From Loigolactobacillus coryniformis subsp. coryniformis KCTC 3167 = DSM 20001 (GTDB taxonomy: Bacteria > Bacillota > Bacilli > Lactobacillales > Lactobacillaceae): a stretch of DNA of 64,000 bases. Shown here one piece after another: positions 35,071 through 44,378 of this stretch. A program made the position numbers and the translations under genes. The notes under the pieces were generated by a model. It saw nothing but the letters and a program-made list of their open reading frames with translations. It searched no databases and was not told where the DNA came from. Numbering within the stretch: the stretch's first letter is position 1; every line of letters starts with the position of its first letter. The DNA lies in contig NZ_CP017713.1 in the NCBI RefSeq assembly GCF_002706425.1, positions 2,418,001 to 2,482,000 of the forward strand. The letters are read 5' to 3'.

Positions 35071-38000
35071 TTACTCGATGCCTAAAATCAACCGCACTTC
35101 TTCAGCCGTCAGTGAGCCTTTATTTTCGGTACCACTCAAGACTTGATCGACGAAATTGCGTTTCTCTTCCTGTAGTTTATAAATCTGTTCTTCAATCGTG
35201 CCTTTAGTGATCAAGCGATAGACTTCTACCGTTTTCGTTTGGCCGATGCGGTGTGCCCGAGCCGTGGCTTGATCTTCTACCGCCGGATTCCACCACAGAT
35301 CGACTAAAATAACCGTATCTGCGCCGGTTAGATTCAAGCCCGTGCCGCCAGCTTTTAATGAGATCAAAAAGACGCTCTTTTTGCCGGCATTAAAAGCATC
35401 GACCATCGCTAAGCGGTCCTTCGGCTTAGTATTCCCCTGTAACATAAAGCTGTCAAGGCCTTGCTGCTTCAATGCAGCCGCAATAATATTGAGCATGCCG
35501 GTAAATTGAGAAAAGATCAGCACTCGATGTTGGTTTTCTTGGGCTTGTTGCAAGATTTCTAGCAATTGCGTTAATTTACCGGATTCGCCCGGGTAGTCAT
35601 CGACAAATAAAGCCGGCGTATCACAAATTTGGCGCAAGCGAGTCAAGCCAGCTAAGATTGCCACGCTGTTTTTGACCAGCGTTTCCTTGGACATGCCGCG
35701 CACTTTGACTTGCATTTGCTTTAATTGCGCGAGGTAGACTTTTTTCTGTTCCTTGGACATTTCATTATATAAATTGGATTCAACCTTAGCTGGTAGATCC
35801 TTCAAAACGGCGGCTTTTTCCCGGCGCAAAATAAACGGCTTGACCCGTACCGCGATCTCGTCGGGCATTAACTTGTTAAACGCCTTTTTACTCGGTAATA
35901 AACCTGGCAGCACCAAGGCAAACAATGCCCACAATTCTTCCGCACGATTTTCGATCGGCGTCCCCGATAATGCAAAGGTGTTTTGCGGCTTTAATTTGCG
36001 TAAATTCTGGTTGGTTTGGGTACTGCTGTTTTTGACGTACTGCGCTTCATCCAAAACTAAGTATTTCAATCGTCGTTTTAGATAGGCGGTAATATCTAAC
36101 CGCGCGCTGTTATAGCTAGTGATCAAAACGTCAGCGTCACCTTGTGCGATCAAGGCTTGCCGCTGGGCTTTAGTGCCGTCAACCACCGCGACTTTGATGG
36201 TCGGCGCGAACTTAGTAAATTCAGCCTGCCAGTTGTAGATCAACGATGCCGGCGCGACGATCAGATCAAAGCGGTCAGCCGCCAAATGATTATTCAAAAA
36301 AGTGATCATTTGCAGCGTTTTACCCAAACCCATTTCATCAGCTAAAATTCCGCCAAAATTATAGGAATTCAGCATTTCCAGCCATTTGACCCCGACTTTT
36401 TGATAAGGCCGTAATTGCGCTGCCACCGGATTTGTGGCATGCGTTACCACGGGAAAAGCTTCTGGGTGGGCTAAATTTTGCAATAATTGCTGAAATTTCT
36501 GATCAAATTGCGCCGTATCGCCTAATGCCGCTTGGACGGCCAATGCCTGCGCTGCCGGGATCTCTACCTTACCGTTTTTAATTTTGCCTTGCGCCCGTAC
36601 TTTGGCTAACGCGGCGGAAACTTTTTTCAGCTGGTCATCGACGATCACGATCGACCCATCACCGCGGTCAATATAGGGCCGACTGACGTCTAATTGCGCT
36701 AAAACTTGATCAACCTCATCCTCTGCGATTCCGGAAATCGAAAAGTTGACCGCTAACAACCCATCTTCTTCAGTGACGTCGATCTGCGGGACGATCTCAC
36801 TCGCATCATGGAGTAAATCGGTTAGCGCCGGCGTCATGGTCACGACGCCATTTTGTTGCATGTTCGGTAATTCTGCGACAAAGAAGTGATACAATGCCGC
36901 AGCATCCGCAAAGTCTTTACGCCAATAACGCCCAACCTTGCGCAGGCCAAGGCTTTGTAAATAATCAAAAGCTTGTTCTTCCATCGGCAAATTACGGGTC
37001 ACATCAGCAGCCCCGATATCATCGCTAGCGATCAGCTGACCATTATAATCGTACGCCAGTGATAACACTAGCGTTTGTTCCTGCCGATCAAGATCGAAGT
37101 GCGGCACCATTTTGCCGACAGCTAGCGCTACTGGAAAGTCGATCACACCGATTTGTTGAAATAATTCGATGAAACGACTTAATTCAGCTTCACTGCCGGC
37201 AGAAAAGCGCAATGACTTAGTATTGGACCGTCTTTGCAATATTTCATTATAGTTGTTGATGATTGGTGCAATCACATTAAACTGCGCTCTTGTCACCTGA
37301 TACATAACGTTACCGCGGACAAAAATCAAATTAGCATTAATAAATTGGTCAAAATCAGAAGTCACCGCTAAGCGATAACCCCTCTGATCAGTGGTGATCG
37401 TTGCTTTAAACAATCCCGCTTCTGGCTGTAGATCCACTAATATCGCATTATCATATAATGTCTGCTGTTCAATAGGCTCAAACTTAAATTCTGGTACCGC
37501 TGCTAAAATTGCTAATGTCCGTGGAAAATCATATACAGGTAGGGCAAAAAATTTATCACCGCCGCCACCATAGTAACGTTCAACCGATTCACCAGTACTG
37601 TTGGCCATCAGAAAATCAAGTAGCACACGCTCAGCCGGTGCAAATGCCGTCGCAGTCATAACAAATTCATGTTTACTATTAGTCAGATAAGTCGCGCCAT
37701 TTTTATAGGCTTGTAGTAAACGTTCAATATTGTTGACCACATAAAAACGGCCTTTATCTGCAGTGGCGATTCGTAATTTCACACACAAACGCGTAATACT
37801 TTCATAGCCCCACTGATCAGTCATTGGTATTGCCACTAGCGTTACCTCTAAGCGTAAGGTATGTTCTTCACTATCTGTAGCTTCCAACGGGGTAAAAAAT
37901 TGCTGCGCCGGTAAACTAAGTTGCTCTAAAAAATATTGACCACTAGTTTTCTCTGGTCTTGGTTTAGGCTTAGCGACCAAATTATTAGCATATTGCGTGC

Positions 38001-38487
38001 GTAACTTATTTAATGAAGTCGGCGCCAAATCAGTTTCATCAAAAAGTTTACCCCATGAATCAGGATCAGCGCGCATTTGATCATACAGTTGCTTATCGGT
38101 GTAGACAAGCCGCCCGATTTCGGGAAATTCGTCTAATAAAGCTTCAAATTGCGCCGAGATATCTAAGTAGTCAGCCCCCATTTCAGCCGCAAAATTTTGA
38201 TCATCAGTGGCCCGATGAAATAAATTTTCCAGCGGCCGCCCCTGTGATTTCAGCAATTTAATTACCGCTGCAATATGTTTGCAATAACCATGATCGGGAA
38301 AATATGGGCATTCGCAATAATCACGACTTGAATCCTTGGCATTGACACTAACGCCATACGCCTGCGTCCCAAACACAGTCGCTTCAACTTCTTGGGCCAC
38401 ATTATCGATATATTCAATTTCAACTGCGCCGTCTAAGGCGATCTGCTTACCGCGGTTCCAAATTTTTGCCGGCATTGTGCGCGTCAT
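35071..38487 (-). CDS. SNF2-family DNA helicase/ATPase with N-terminal SWIM zinc finger
   Basis: A 1138-residue protein. Residues 58-71 (CECPYFPDHGYCKH) are a CxCx8CxH SWIM finger that binds DNA or protein. The middle (~90-600) is an SNF2-associated region (DUF3670-like/bacterial SNF2 N-terminus). The motor spans ~640-1138: ILADEMGLGKTLQMITF is Walker A, YLVLDEAQYVKN the DExx box, FALSGTPIENRAEEL motif III and DQATARAHRIGQTKTVEVYR motif VI. It moves on duplex DNA; this group acts in repair or defence, but in Firmicutes it is usually a housekeeping-like single gene. ATG after TTGGAGCGATAAT. It stands 950 bp from the jet cluster and may or may not be connected. Confidence 0.9.
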   Translation of the reverse strand: MTRTMPAKIWNRGKQIALDGAVEIEYIDNVAQEVEATVFGTQAYGVSVNAKDSSRDYCECPYFPDHGYCKHIAAVIKLLKSQGRPLENLFHRATDDQNFAAEMGADYLDISAQFEALLDEFPEIGRLVYTDKQLYDQMRADPDSWGKLFDETDLAPTSLNKLRTQYANNLVAKPKPRPEKTSGQYFLEQLSLPAQQFFTPLEATDSEEHTLRLEVTLVAIPMTDQWGYESITRLCVKLRIATADKGRFYVVNNIERLLQAYKNGATYLTNSKHEFVMTATAFAPAERVLLDFLMANSTGESVERYYGGGGDKFFALPVYDFPRTLAILAAVPEFKFEPIEQQTLYDNAILVDLQPEAGLFKATITTDQRGYRLAVTSDFDQFINANLIFVRGNVMYQVTRAQFNVIAPIINNYNEILQRRSNTKSLRFSAGSEAELSRFIELFQQIGVIDFPVALAVGKMVPHFDLDRQEQTLVLSLAYDYNGQLIASDDIGAADVTRNLPMEEQAFDYLQSLGLRKVGRYWRKDFADAAALYHFFVAELPNMQQNGVVTMTPALTDLLHDASEIVPQIDVTEEDGLLAVNFSISGIAEDEVDQVLAQLDVSRPYIDRGDGSIVIVDDQLKKVSAALAKVRAQGKIKNGKVEIPAAQALAVQAALGDTAQFDQKFQQLLQNLAHPEAFPVVTHATNPVAAQLRPYQKVGVKWLEMLNSYNFGGILADEMGLGKTLQMITFLNNHLAADRFDLIVAPASLIYNWQAEFTKFAPTIKVAVVDGTKAQRQALIAQGDADVLITSYNSARLDITAYLKRRLKYLVLDEAQYVKNSSTQTNQNLRKLKPQNTFALSGTPIENRAEELWALFALVLPGLLPSKKAFNKLMPDEIAVRVKPFILRREKAAVLKDLPAKVESNLYNEMSKEQKKVYLAQLKQMQVKVRGMSKETLVKNSVAILAGLTRLRQICDTPALFVDDYPGESGKLTQLLEILQQAQENQHRVLIFSQFTGMLNIIAAALKQQGLDSFMLQGNTKPKDRLAMVDAFNAGKKSVFLISLKAGGTGLNLTGADTVILVDLWWNPAVEDQATARAHRIGQTKTVEVYRLITKGTIEEQIYKLQEEKRNFVDQVLSGTENKGSLTAEEVRLILGIE

Positions 38488-38625
38488 ATTATCGCTCCAA
38501 ATCTCGTTTAATTTCGTTAACCCTATTTTACACTAACTAACAGTGGCGTAAATGTATTTTTTAGTTGACAGCCAGCCTGATCGCGTCTTTAATAAATTTA
38601 GATCAGTTGCAAGGAGGAATTCATT

Positions 38626-39366
38626 ATGTCGATTGAAAATAAAGTGGTTATCATTACCGGTGCATCTAGTGGTATCGGTGCCGCCACCGCCAAAGTTTTA
38701 GCGAAAAAAGGTGCCAAAGTGGTCCTCGGCGCCCGCCGCGCGGAGCGTCTAAATGAATTAGTCGCAACGATCACCGCTACCGGTGGCCAAGCCATCGCCC
38801 AGGTCACTGATGTTACAGATCAAAAACAAGTTCAAGCTTTGGCTGACTTGGCGGTGGCTAAGTTTGGCCGCTTAGACGTGCTGTTTAATAATGCCGGCTT
38901 GATGCCGCTATCCGAACTGCATTTGCTGAAAGTCGCGGAATGGGAACGAATGATCGACGTCAATATTAAGGGCGTGCTATACGGCATTGCTACGGCGCTA
39001 CCGATCATGCACCAACAAGGCGGTGGGCAGATCATTGCCACTGATTCGGTTGCTGGTCACTTCGTACATCCCAATACCGCTGTTTACGCCGGCACCAAGT
39101 TTGCCGTGCGCACGATCATGGAAGGTTTACGCCAAGAAGAAGGCAAAAATCACATTCGCGCCATGATCGTTTCACCAGGTGCTGTTGAAACTGAACTATA
39201 TTCAACCATCACCGATCCAGCGGTACGCGAAAACACTTATCATAACGAACGTTCCTATGGATTAAAAGGCATCGACGTTGCAAATGCAGTCGCCTACGCG
39301 ATCGACCAACCAGAAAACGTTAGTATCAACGAAATTCTATTGCGGCCGACTGAACAACCGCTATAA
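38626..39366 (+). CDS. Short-chain dehydrogenase/reductase (SDR)
   Basis: A 246-residue classical SDR. VVIITGASSGIGAATAKVLA (~8-27) is the TGxxxGxG cofactor motif; NNAGLMPLS (~89-97), the Ser in ATDSVAGHFV and YAGTKFAVRTIMEGLRQEEG (Tyr-x3-Lys) form the active site. SPGAVETELYSTI precedes a variable substrate loop. Substrate unknown; NADP use is suggested by ARRAERLNE after the second strand. ATG with GGAGG eight bases upstream. Monocistronic with a terminator; convergent with the jet genes. Confidence 0.9.
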   Translation: MSIENKVVIITGASSGIGAATAKVLAKKGAKVVLGARRAERLNELVATITATGGQAIAQVTDVTDQKQVQALADLAVAKFGRLDVLFNNAGLMPLSELHLLKVAEWERMIDVNIKGVLYGIATALPIMHQQGGGQIIATDSVAGHFVHPNTAVYAGTKFAVRTIMEGLRQEEGKNHIRAMIVSPGAVETELYSTITDPAVRENTYHNERSYGLKGIDVANAVAYAIDQPENVSINEILLRPTEQPL

Positions 39367-39369
39367 TTT

Positions 39370-39414
39370 AAAAGCCGCCAGTCAGTTAAATTATTACACT
39401 GACTAGCGGCTTTT
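39370..39414. terminator. Terminator between SDR and the convergent jet cluster
   Basis: AAAAGCCGC-c-AGTCAGT pairs with ACTGACT-a-GCGGCTTTT; serves the SDR on the plus strand and may catch the jet operon on the minus strand. Confidence 0.9.
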
Positions 39415-39440
39415 GTGTTTACTGCGACTGGCATTACTCA

Positions 39441-40250
39441 TCATTTGGTGGCCAACCATTGCGGGATCAGCCGCTCGTATTCAGCTAGCAACTGTTCCTG
39501 TTCCACAAACTTACCGAACACTTGCAGTGAATCCATTTCCGTTTGATAAAGTGGTGTCGTCACTTGTAATTGCCGTGTGCGTTGCGGATCTTTTTTGCCG
39601 TATAAGGCCAGCCAACTAGCGACATCCACCGGTTGCTGCAAGGCCGCCACCACTTCGATCGGCGTTTGCTGTAATAATTGATAAAAGTGATCCGCCATTT
39701 GAATGCCGCGGCTATCCAAATCGCCGCTGTAGGCAAACTGAACCCCACGCTGTTCTAGGCGTTGGATCAAGCTGACGTAGGTCGGATTAAAATCATTGCC
39801 GCCTTGGGCGATCAGCGGCCAGTCGGGATGGCGCTGCAACAATAGCACGAACACACCATTATTTTCGATCACCACCGCCCGCTGATTGACCAACGGATGA
39901 TCCTGCATCGCCGCCGCTTGCCAAGGATTGAGCGTCAGCGGCTGCGGTAATTCGGTTTTAAATAAATTAGCGCTGGTAAAGGCCATTCCGATCAGGCGCG
40001 CCGATAATTCATTTAGCGGTGCCCCGGCAAAATAATGGCGCAATACCCAGTGATAGTAAGCAAATAAAGGTGGATCAGCTTGCGGATCATTTAGCGTGTG
40101 GGCGGTTAGGCCAAGCGCCACCGCTTGTTGCGCGCGCGGCGGTAACTTTTGACCGCTGGCGATGGCGGCAAATAGCGGCGTTAACTGTGCAGCATTGGCC
40201 GGGGCTGGGTGCCCGGTAGCTTGGGCATAAGCTTGTTGATAATCAGTCAT
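39441..40250 (-). CDS. JetD-like Toprim nuclease subunit of a Wadjet-type system
   Basis: A 269-residue protein. The C-terminal half is Toprim-like (DUF2399/DUF2220 type): VVIENNGVFVLLL has the conserved Glu (129) and FAYSGDLDSRGIQMADHF the DxD (177, 179), expected to bind Mg2+ and cut DNA once the SMC motor stalls on a closed plasmid loop. The N-terminal part (~1-110) is short; JetD proteins are commonly near 380-420 residues, so this one is compact. Start chosen at ATG 40250, overlapping the end of jetC by eight bases, with GAGGGTG upstream. Last of four co-oriented genes jetA-jetB-jetC-jetD. Confidence 0.8.
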   Translation of the reverse strand: MTDYQQAYAQATGHPAPANAAQLTPLFAAIASGQKLPPRAQQAVALGLTAHTLNDPQADPPLFAYYHWVLRHYFAGAPLNELSARLIGMAFTSANLFKTELPQPLTLNPWQAAAMQDHPLVNQRAVVIENNGVFVLLLQRHPDWPLIAQGGNDFNPTYVSLIQRLEQRGVQFAYSGDLDSRGIQMADHFYQLLQQTPIEVVAALQQPVDVASWLALYGKKDPQRTRQLQVTTPLYQTEMDSLQVFGKFVEQEQLLAEYERLIPQWLATK

Positions 40251-43200
40251 CAGTAGCACCCTCATGCCAGCTCAGCACCGGCAAGACTTGATTTTGATAG
40301 AAGCGGCCGTCATCTTGCTGCGGTGGCGCGATCACTTCGTAAGCCACGTTGGCAACACCGTCGGCCAACAGCTTATTCTGCGCGCCACTAGGCATGGTGG
40401 CAATAAAATCAAAGCCAAAATTAGCGATCGTTTTGGCGAATGATTTAGCGGTTTCTGGATCCAATTTATCGGCAAATTCATCGAACATGACCAGATACGG
40501 CACATCCGGTAAGCCACTGCGTTCCAGCAGCATTTTTGGTACTAGTAGTAGCGGCAGCACCATGGCTTGCGCTTTTTCGGCGCCGGAACCACCAGAGCGG
40601 ACAAACTTATCATCGACTTCTTCAAAGTCATCGACCCCACTTTGGCGGCGTTTGATCAGCACGTGAAATTCTGACCAGCGCCGGGTATCAAGAAATTCTT
40701 GGGCCGCCTGCATGAACGCCGCATCATCATCAGCGATTTCCGCTTTATTGGCTAGCATCTGCAGGCGGTCGCGAACTTCTTTTTCCAATGCCGGTCGCTG
40801 GGTGGCAAAGGCATCACAAGCTTCGGTGATCACCGCCGCACTGACTTCAGTCGGGCGCAATTCAATTTTTAATTTGATCCCTTGATCACTGGTCAAGCCA
40901 GCAGCCAAAATCCGATTGTAGTCGGCGATCACTTGATACTGATCCGCGATGCGTTCGACCGCCGCCGCCAAATAAGTATCCTGCGCCAATTGATTGCCGG
41001 TCTTTAATTCCGCAACTGCCTTAGTCACGCTAGCCAATTCTTCAGCTAGCAAAGTTTCGACGTGGGGCAAATCAAAAGCTAACGTAGTCATGTCATGGGC
41101 GACCACGCTACCTTGGCGCATGGCACTGGCGATTTGCTCATAGCCACGCTCGGCCAGTAACGTATCCAGCGCGTTGCGATCCAGCCCATTTTGATCACTG
41201 CGGTGGACTTGGCGGCGAATCCGTTCGGCAACTTCATTATAGGCGCCGTTCCGCACTTCACTACCGTGGGCGCGGACAAACGTATTGACTTCATCAACGG
41301 TGGTCAACGTGACTGCCGCTGGTAAATAAGGCACTAGCACCGTCAGCATGGTTTCGATCTGCGTGGTCAAAGCCGCCAATTGCGCGGCTTTACTGGCGAC
41401 CATTTTTTCCGCCGCAGTTTGTTGGCCTTGTTCCTGACCTTTGGCGGTTTCTAAATCTAGCTTTTGTGCACCTAAGTCAGCCACTGCTTGCTTAGTTTCC
41501 GCTAATTTAGCCGGCAATTCTGGATCGACCACTAATTGTGCGTGCTGTTGTTGCCAAACCTCGATTTGCTCACGAATTGCGGCTGGGTCAAAATCAACTT
41601 CCATCCCCGAGCGGATCAAATCAATATTTTCCTGCAAATTAGCCTGTGCTTGCTGGGTTGCAGCCTGTTGTTGAGTCAAGCTTTGCAATTGAGTTACGAT
41701 TGCGGCCAGTTGCTTTTGCTGCTGGGCCAAGTCGGCTAATAAGTCACTTTGCGCCAAGCTGACTTTCAGATCCGGATGCGCGGTCAGCAATGCCGCTTGT
41801 TCAGTTTTTAATTGCTGAAATTGACTATTCATTTGCGCGGCGCCGGCTTCATGAATTGATTGGTTATCTTGTTGTAAGCCTTCACGCAAGCGATTGCCAC
41901 CAAAAGGCCCCTGCACCCGGTGATCAATACTGTCCGCCATTTGGTTTTGCATGGTGCCGACGATCGCCACGTCAGTCGAAATAGTTTCGGCTTGTTGCTG
42001 CAAATTACGGTACTGCGTCAATTGCCGCCGCAAAGCGCGGACATAATGGGCCATTTGCTGCACCATGGTAGCCAAACTGGTTTCCGCTAGTACCTGGCTT
42101 AATTCGTGTAACTCTGCGCTGTGGGCATTCAGCTTGATCTGTAGCGGTGCCAGCGCAGTTTGGCGTACGTTTTTTTCTTGTTCAATAAGCTGGGTCAATT
42201 TAGTTTGGCTGACGGCGAGATCTTGTTGCCGCTGGCTTAATTGGGCTTGCGCCTGCTCATATTGAGCTAAGCGATTTTGCGCACCCTTGATCTGATCAGC
42301 CAAACTTTGCCGCTGCTGGACGATCACTTGCTGTTGCGCCTGCTTTTGAGTCAACTGCTGTAATTCAGTTTGGAAATCAGTTAGCCGAATCACTAGAAAT
42401 TCCAGCTGCTGGCTGTACTTAGCCACTTGAGCTTCGGCGCGGGCGGCGTTTTCTTTTTGCTGCTCGAACTCCACATGATTAGCAGCGTAAACACTTAATT
42501 TAGTTTCATTTAAATGATTTAGATCAGCCCAAAAGATGGCGCTTTTGATTTTCTGCAACCGGCGCTGTCCGTTGGCGATCCGCTGTAACAAGCCGTTTTT
42601 GCGATTGACTTCACGTTGGACGCCGGCTGCAGCTTGGATCACTTCCCGGTCAATACTGGCTTGCGCTTCGCGTAAGGCGGCCTTGATCGGCGAAAATTTA
42701 GCGTTGCCGCCAGTCAGAATCGGCGATGCCAACAGCCGATAAACATTAGCTAACTGGCTTAATTCCTTTTCGCTACTAAAGCCATAAACGTGGGTCGCAA
42801 CGAATTCGCGGTAGGCATCCGCTTTTTTGAAGACGGACAATTGCTGGCCTAAAGCTTGATTGGCGGCCACAAATGCAGCTTCAGTCAAGCTGGCACCCTG
42901 CGCATCAGTGGTGATCACCGTCAGCGGCGCCTTGGCTTCACTAATGGCCACAAACCACCACGTCGTCCCGCCGACACCTTGCGTCCGTTGCGCGCCGATC
43001 CCGAGAATCACCTGCCGTTGCGGACTGCGTAACTGCAAATAACTGTAGCCAGTCCGCACCTTCATCGCGCCCGGGCCCCAACCCAGCAGCATACTTTCAA
43101 ACGTCCGCGTGTCCTGCTGACTATTGCGTACCCGCGTCGATTGGGCAACTTTTTCCGTATCGCGGGCAGCGTTAAATGATGGCGTGGCGATCGAGCCATC

Positions 43201-43359
43201 GATCAGCATCGGAAAAAAGCAATTCGCCAACGTCGTTTTACCCGCGGCATTTTCACCGACTAAGGTGAGATTACCTAATTTCGACGTGGTTAAATCTAAG
43301 CGCACATATTTATTAAAATTACGTAAATGGTAGCTAACTGGTGTTAATTGCATGCTCAT
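40243..43359 (-). CDS. JetC/MksB-like SMC ATPase of a Wadjet-type system
   Basis: A 1038-residue SMC-like motor. Walker A is GENAAGKTT at residues 35-43; a long region rich in Gln, Ala and Leu (~280-470 and ~560-690, QQVIVQQRQSLADQIKGAQN and the like) forms the antiparallel coiled coil around a central hinge; the signature SGGSGAEKAQAMVLPLLL (~922-939) and Walker B YLVMFDEFADKLD (955-967) close the ATPase head. In Wadjet the JetC dimer with kleisin JetA extrudes DNA loops. ATG overlaps the jetB stop by ATGA, with GGAGGAAAA upstream, so translation is coupled. Shorter than MukB, near type I JetC in size. Confidence 0.88.
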   Translation of the reverse strand: MSMQLTPVSYHLRNFNKYVRLDLTTSKLGNLTLVGENAAGKTTLANCFFPMLIDGSIATPSFNAARDTEKVAQSTRVRNSQQDTRTFESMLLGWGPGAMKVRTGYSYLQLRSPQRQVILGIGAQRTQGVGGTTWWFVAISEAKAPLTVITTDAQGASLTEAAFVAANQALGQQLSVFKKADAYREFVATHVYGFSSEKELSQLANVYRLLASPILTGGNAKFSPIKAALREAQASIDREVIQAAAGVQREVNRKNGLLQRIANGQRRLQKIKSAIFWADLNHLNETKLSVYAANHVEFEQQKENAARAEAQVAKYSQQLEFLVIRLTDFQTELQQLTQKQAQQQVIVQQRQSLADQIKGAQNRLAQYEQAQAQLSQRQQDLAVSQTKLTQLIEQEKNVRQTALAPLQIKLNAHSAELHELSQVLAETSLATMVQQMAHYVRALRRQLTQYRNLQQQAETISTDVAIVGTMQNQMADSIDHRVQGPFGGNRLREGLQQDNQSIHEAGAAQMNSQFQQLKTEQAALLTAHPDLKVSLAQSDLLADLAQQQKQLAAIVTQLQSLTQQQAATQQAQANLQENIDLIRSGMEVDFDPAAIREQIEVWQQQHAQLVVDPELPAKLAETKQAVADLGAQKLDLETAKGQEQGQQTAAEKMVASKAAQLAALTTQIETMLTVLVPYLPAAVTLTTVDEVNTFVRAHGSEVRNGAYNEVAERIRRQVHRSDQNGLDRNALDTLLAERGYEQIASAMRQGSVVAHDMTTLAFDLPHVETLLAEELASVTKAVAELKTGNQLAQDTYLAAAVERIADQYQVIADYNRILAAGLTSDQGIKLKIELRPTEVSAAVITEACDAFATQRPALEKEVRDRLQMLANKAEIADDDAAFMQAAQEFLDTRRWSEFHVLIKRRQSGVDDFEEVDDKFVRSGGSGAEKAQAMVLPLLLVPKMLLERSGLPDVPYLVMFDEFADKLDPETAKSFAKTIANFGFDFIATMPSGAQNKLLADGVANVAYEVIAPPQQDDGRFYQNQVLPVLSWHEGATDD

Positions 43360-44363
43360 TTTTCCTCCGTTGTGGCTTGGACACTGAAACGCTGGGCGAT
43401 AGCGGTCGGCAAAACGTTCTGCCCTGCTTGAAGCGCTAAGCCATTGTCAAATAAAGCCGCGCGCACCTGCCCCACGGCCACTTTTTGCGGTGACCCAAAT
43501 AGTTGCGCAACGACTTGATGAATGCGCTGATTCAGTTGATCTTCCGGTAGCCCCGCACCCAGTGAGCGCGCCACCGCTAAAGCCACCGTGTACGGTCGGG
43601 CTGTGATTTGCTGACGCTGGCGATCCAACAATAACGCATAATCGGCGCCGACTTCCAGTTCAAACCGTTGTAACTGGGCCCACTGCGCAGCGATCACTTG
43701 CCGCTTCGCCACCAATATCGGCCATAAAGTCGGCGTGGTTTGCGGGCTTAAAAATGGCTGTAACAACAGCGCTTGATTGACCTGCTGCAATTCAGTCAAC
43801 GCTGGCTTTTTGACTTGGGCTTGCAAGTAATCAACTAGATTACGGGCGAAGCTGGCAAAATCAGGACTGACACTCCAATATTCGTCAATGATCGCTTCCT
43901 GATCGCTGGCCGCTTGCTCCAAGCGTTCGGGCGTCAATAGTTTAAACCGTTCAACGAACAATTGCCGAATCAAACGCAAAATTAATTTCTCATCTAGACT
44001 AACCACTTCACTGCGCACTTGGCGTACGATCGTCTGCGTCGCGACCACCCGCTCGTCGGCATTGGCTTGCAAACTGGGTTCGTTAAGCACTGTTTTCAAG
44101 GTCGCCAATAAAACGTGCACCTCATCCGCGCTTAATTGGCCGGGACCTGCCAGCCACAACAGATTTTCTTGATAATTATAGGGTGCCACGCCCAGCAGTT
44201 CCTTTAAATAACTGGTCACCCGCCGCTGGACCAGCGGCCGCTGAAAAGCCGTCACCGCGGTAGCCACATTTTGCGGCATTTCCGCTGTGATCGTACTGGT
44301 AAATAGGCCGCGATCAAGCAATTGGTCGATGATCAGGCGCTCATTTGCATGTAGTTCAACCAT
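43356..44363 (-). CDS. JetB-like (MksE/KITE) accessory subunit
   Basis: A 335-residue, mostly helical protein without enzymatic motifs. The C-terminal part (~250-325, TARPYTVALAVARSLGAGLP, VRAALFDNGLALQA) looks like a winged-helix KITE region that would bind the JetA kleisin. Identity is inferred mainly from its place between JetA and JetC and from its size and lack of other features; at 335 residues it is longer than many JetB proteins (about 200-250). ATG at 44363 follows GGGGGTGGCGCA. It overlaps jetC by four bases. Confidence 0.65.
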   Translation of the reverse strand: MVELHANERLIIDQLLDRGLFTSTITAEMPQNVATAVTAFQRPLVQRRVTSYLKELLGVAPYNYQENLLWLAGPGQLSADEVHVLLATLKTVLNEPSLQANADERVVATQTIVRQVRSEVVSLDEKLILRLIRQLFVERFKLLTPERLEQAASDQEAIIDEYWSVSPDFASFARNLVDYLQAQVKKPALTELQQVNQALLLQPFLSPQTTPTLWPILVAKRQVIAAQWAQLQRFELEVGADYALLLDRQRQQITARPYTVALAVARSLGAGLPEDQLNQRIHQVVAQLFGSPQKVAVGQVRAALFDNGLALQAGQNVLPTAIAQRFSVQATTEEK

Positions 44364-44378
44364 TGCGCCACCCCCTTC

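Noticed and set aside
35071-38487. SNF2 helicase as part of the Wadjet-like defence island
   Set aside because: It lies about 950 bp from the cluster with an SDR and a strong terminator between, and such SNF2/SWIM proteins are common outside defence loci.
40332-43333. Several open frames of 60-105 codons inside jetC in other frames
   Set aside because: They are shadows of the G+C-rich SMC gene, without ribosome sites or plausible proteins.
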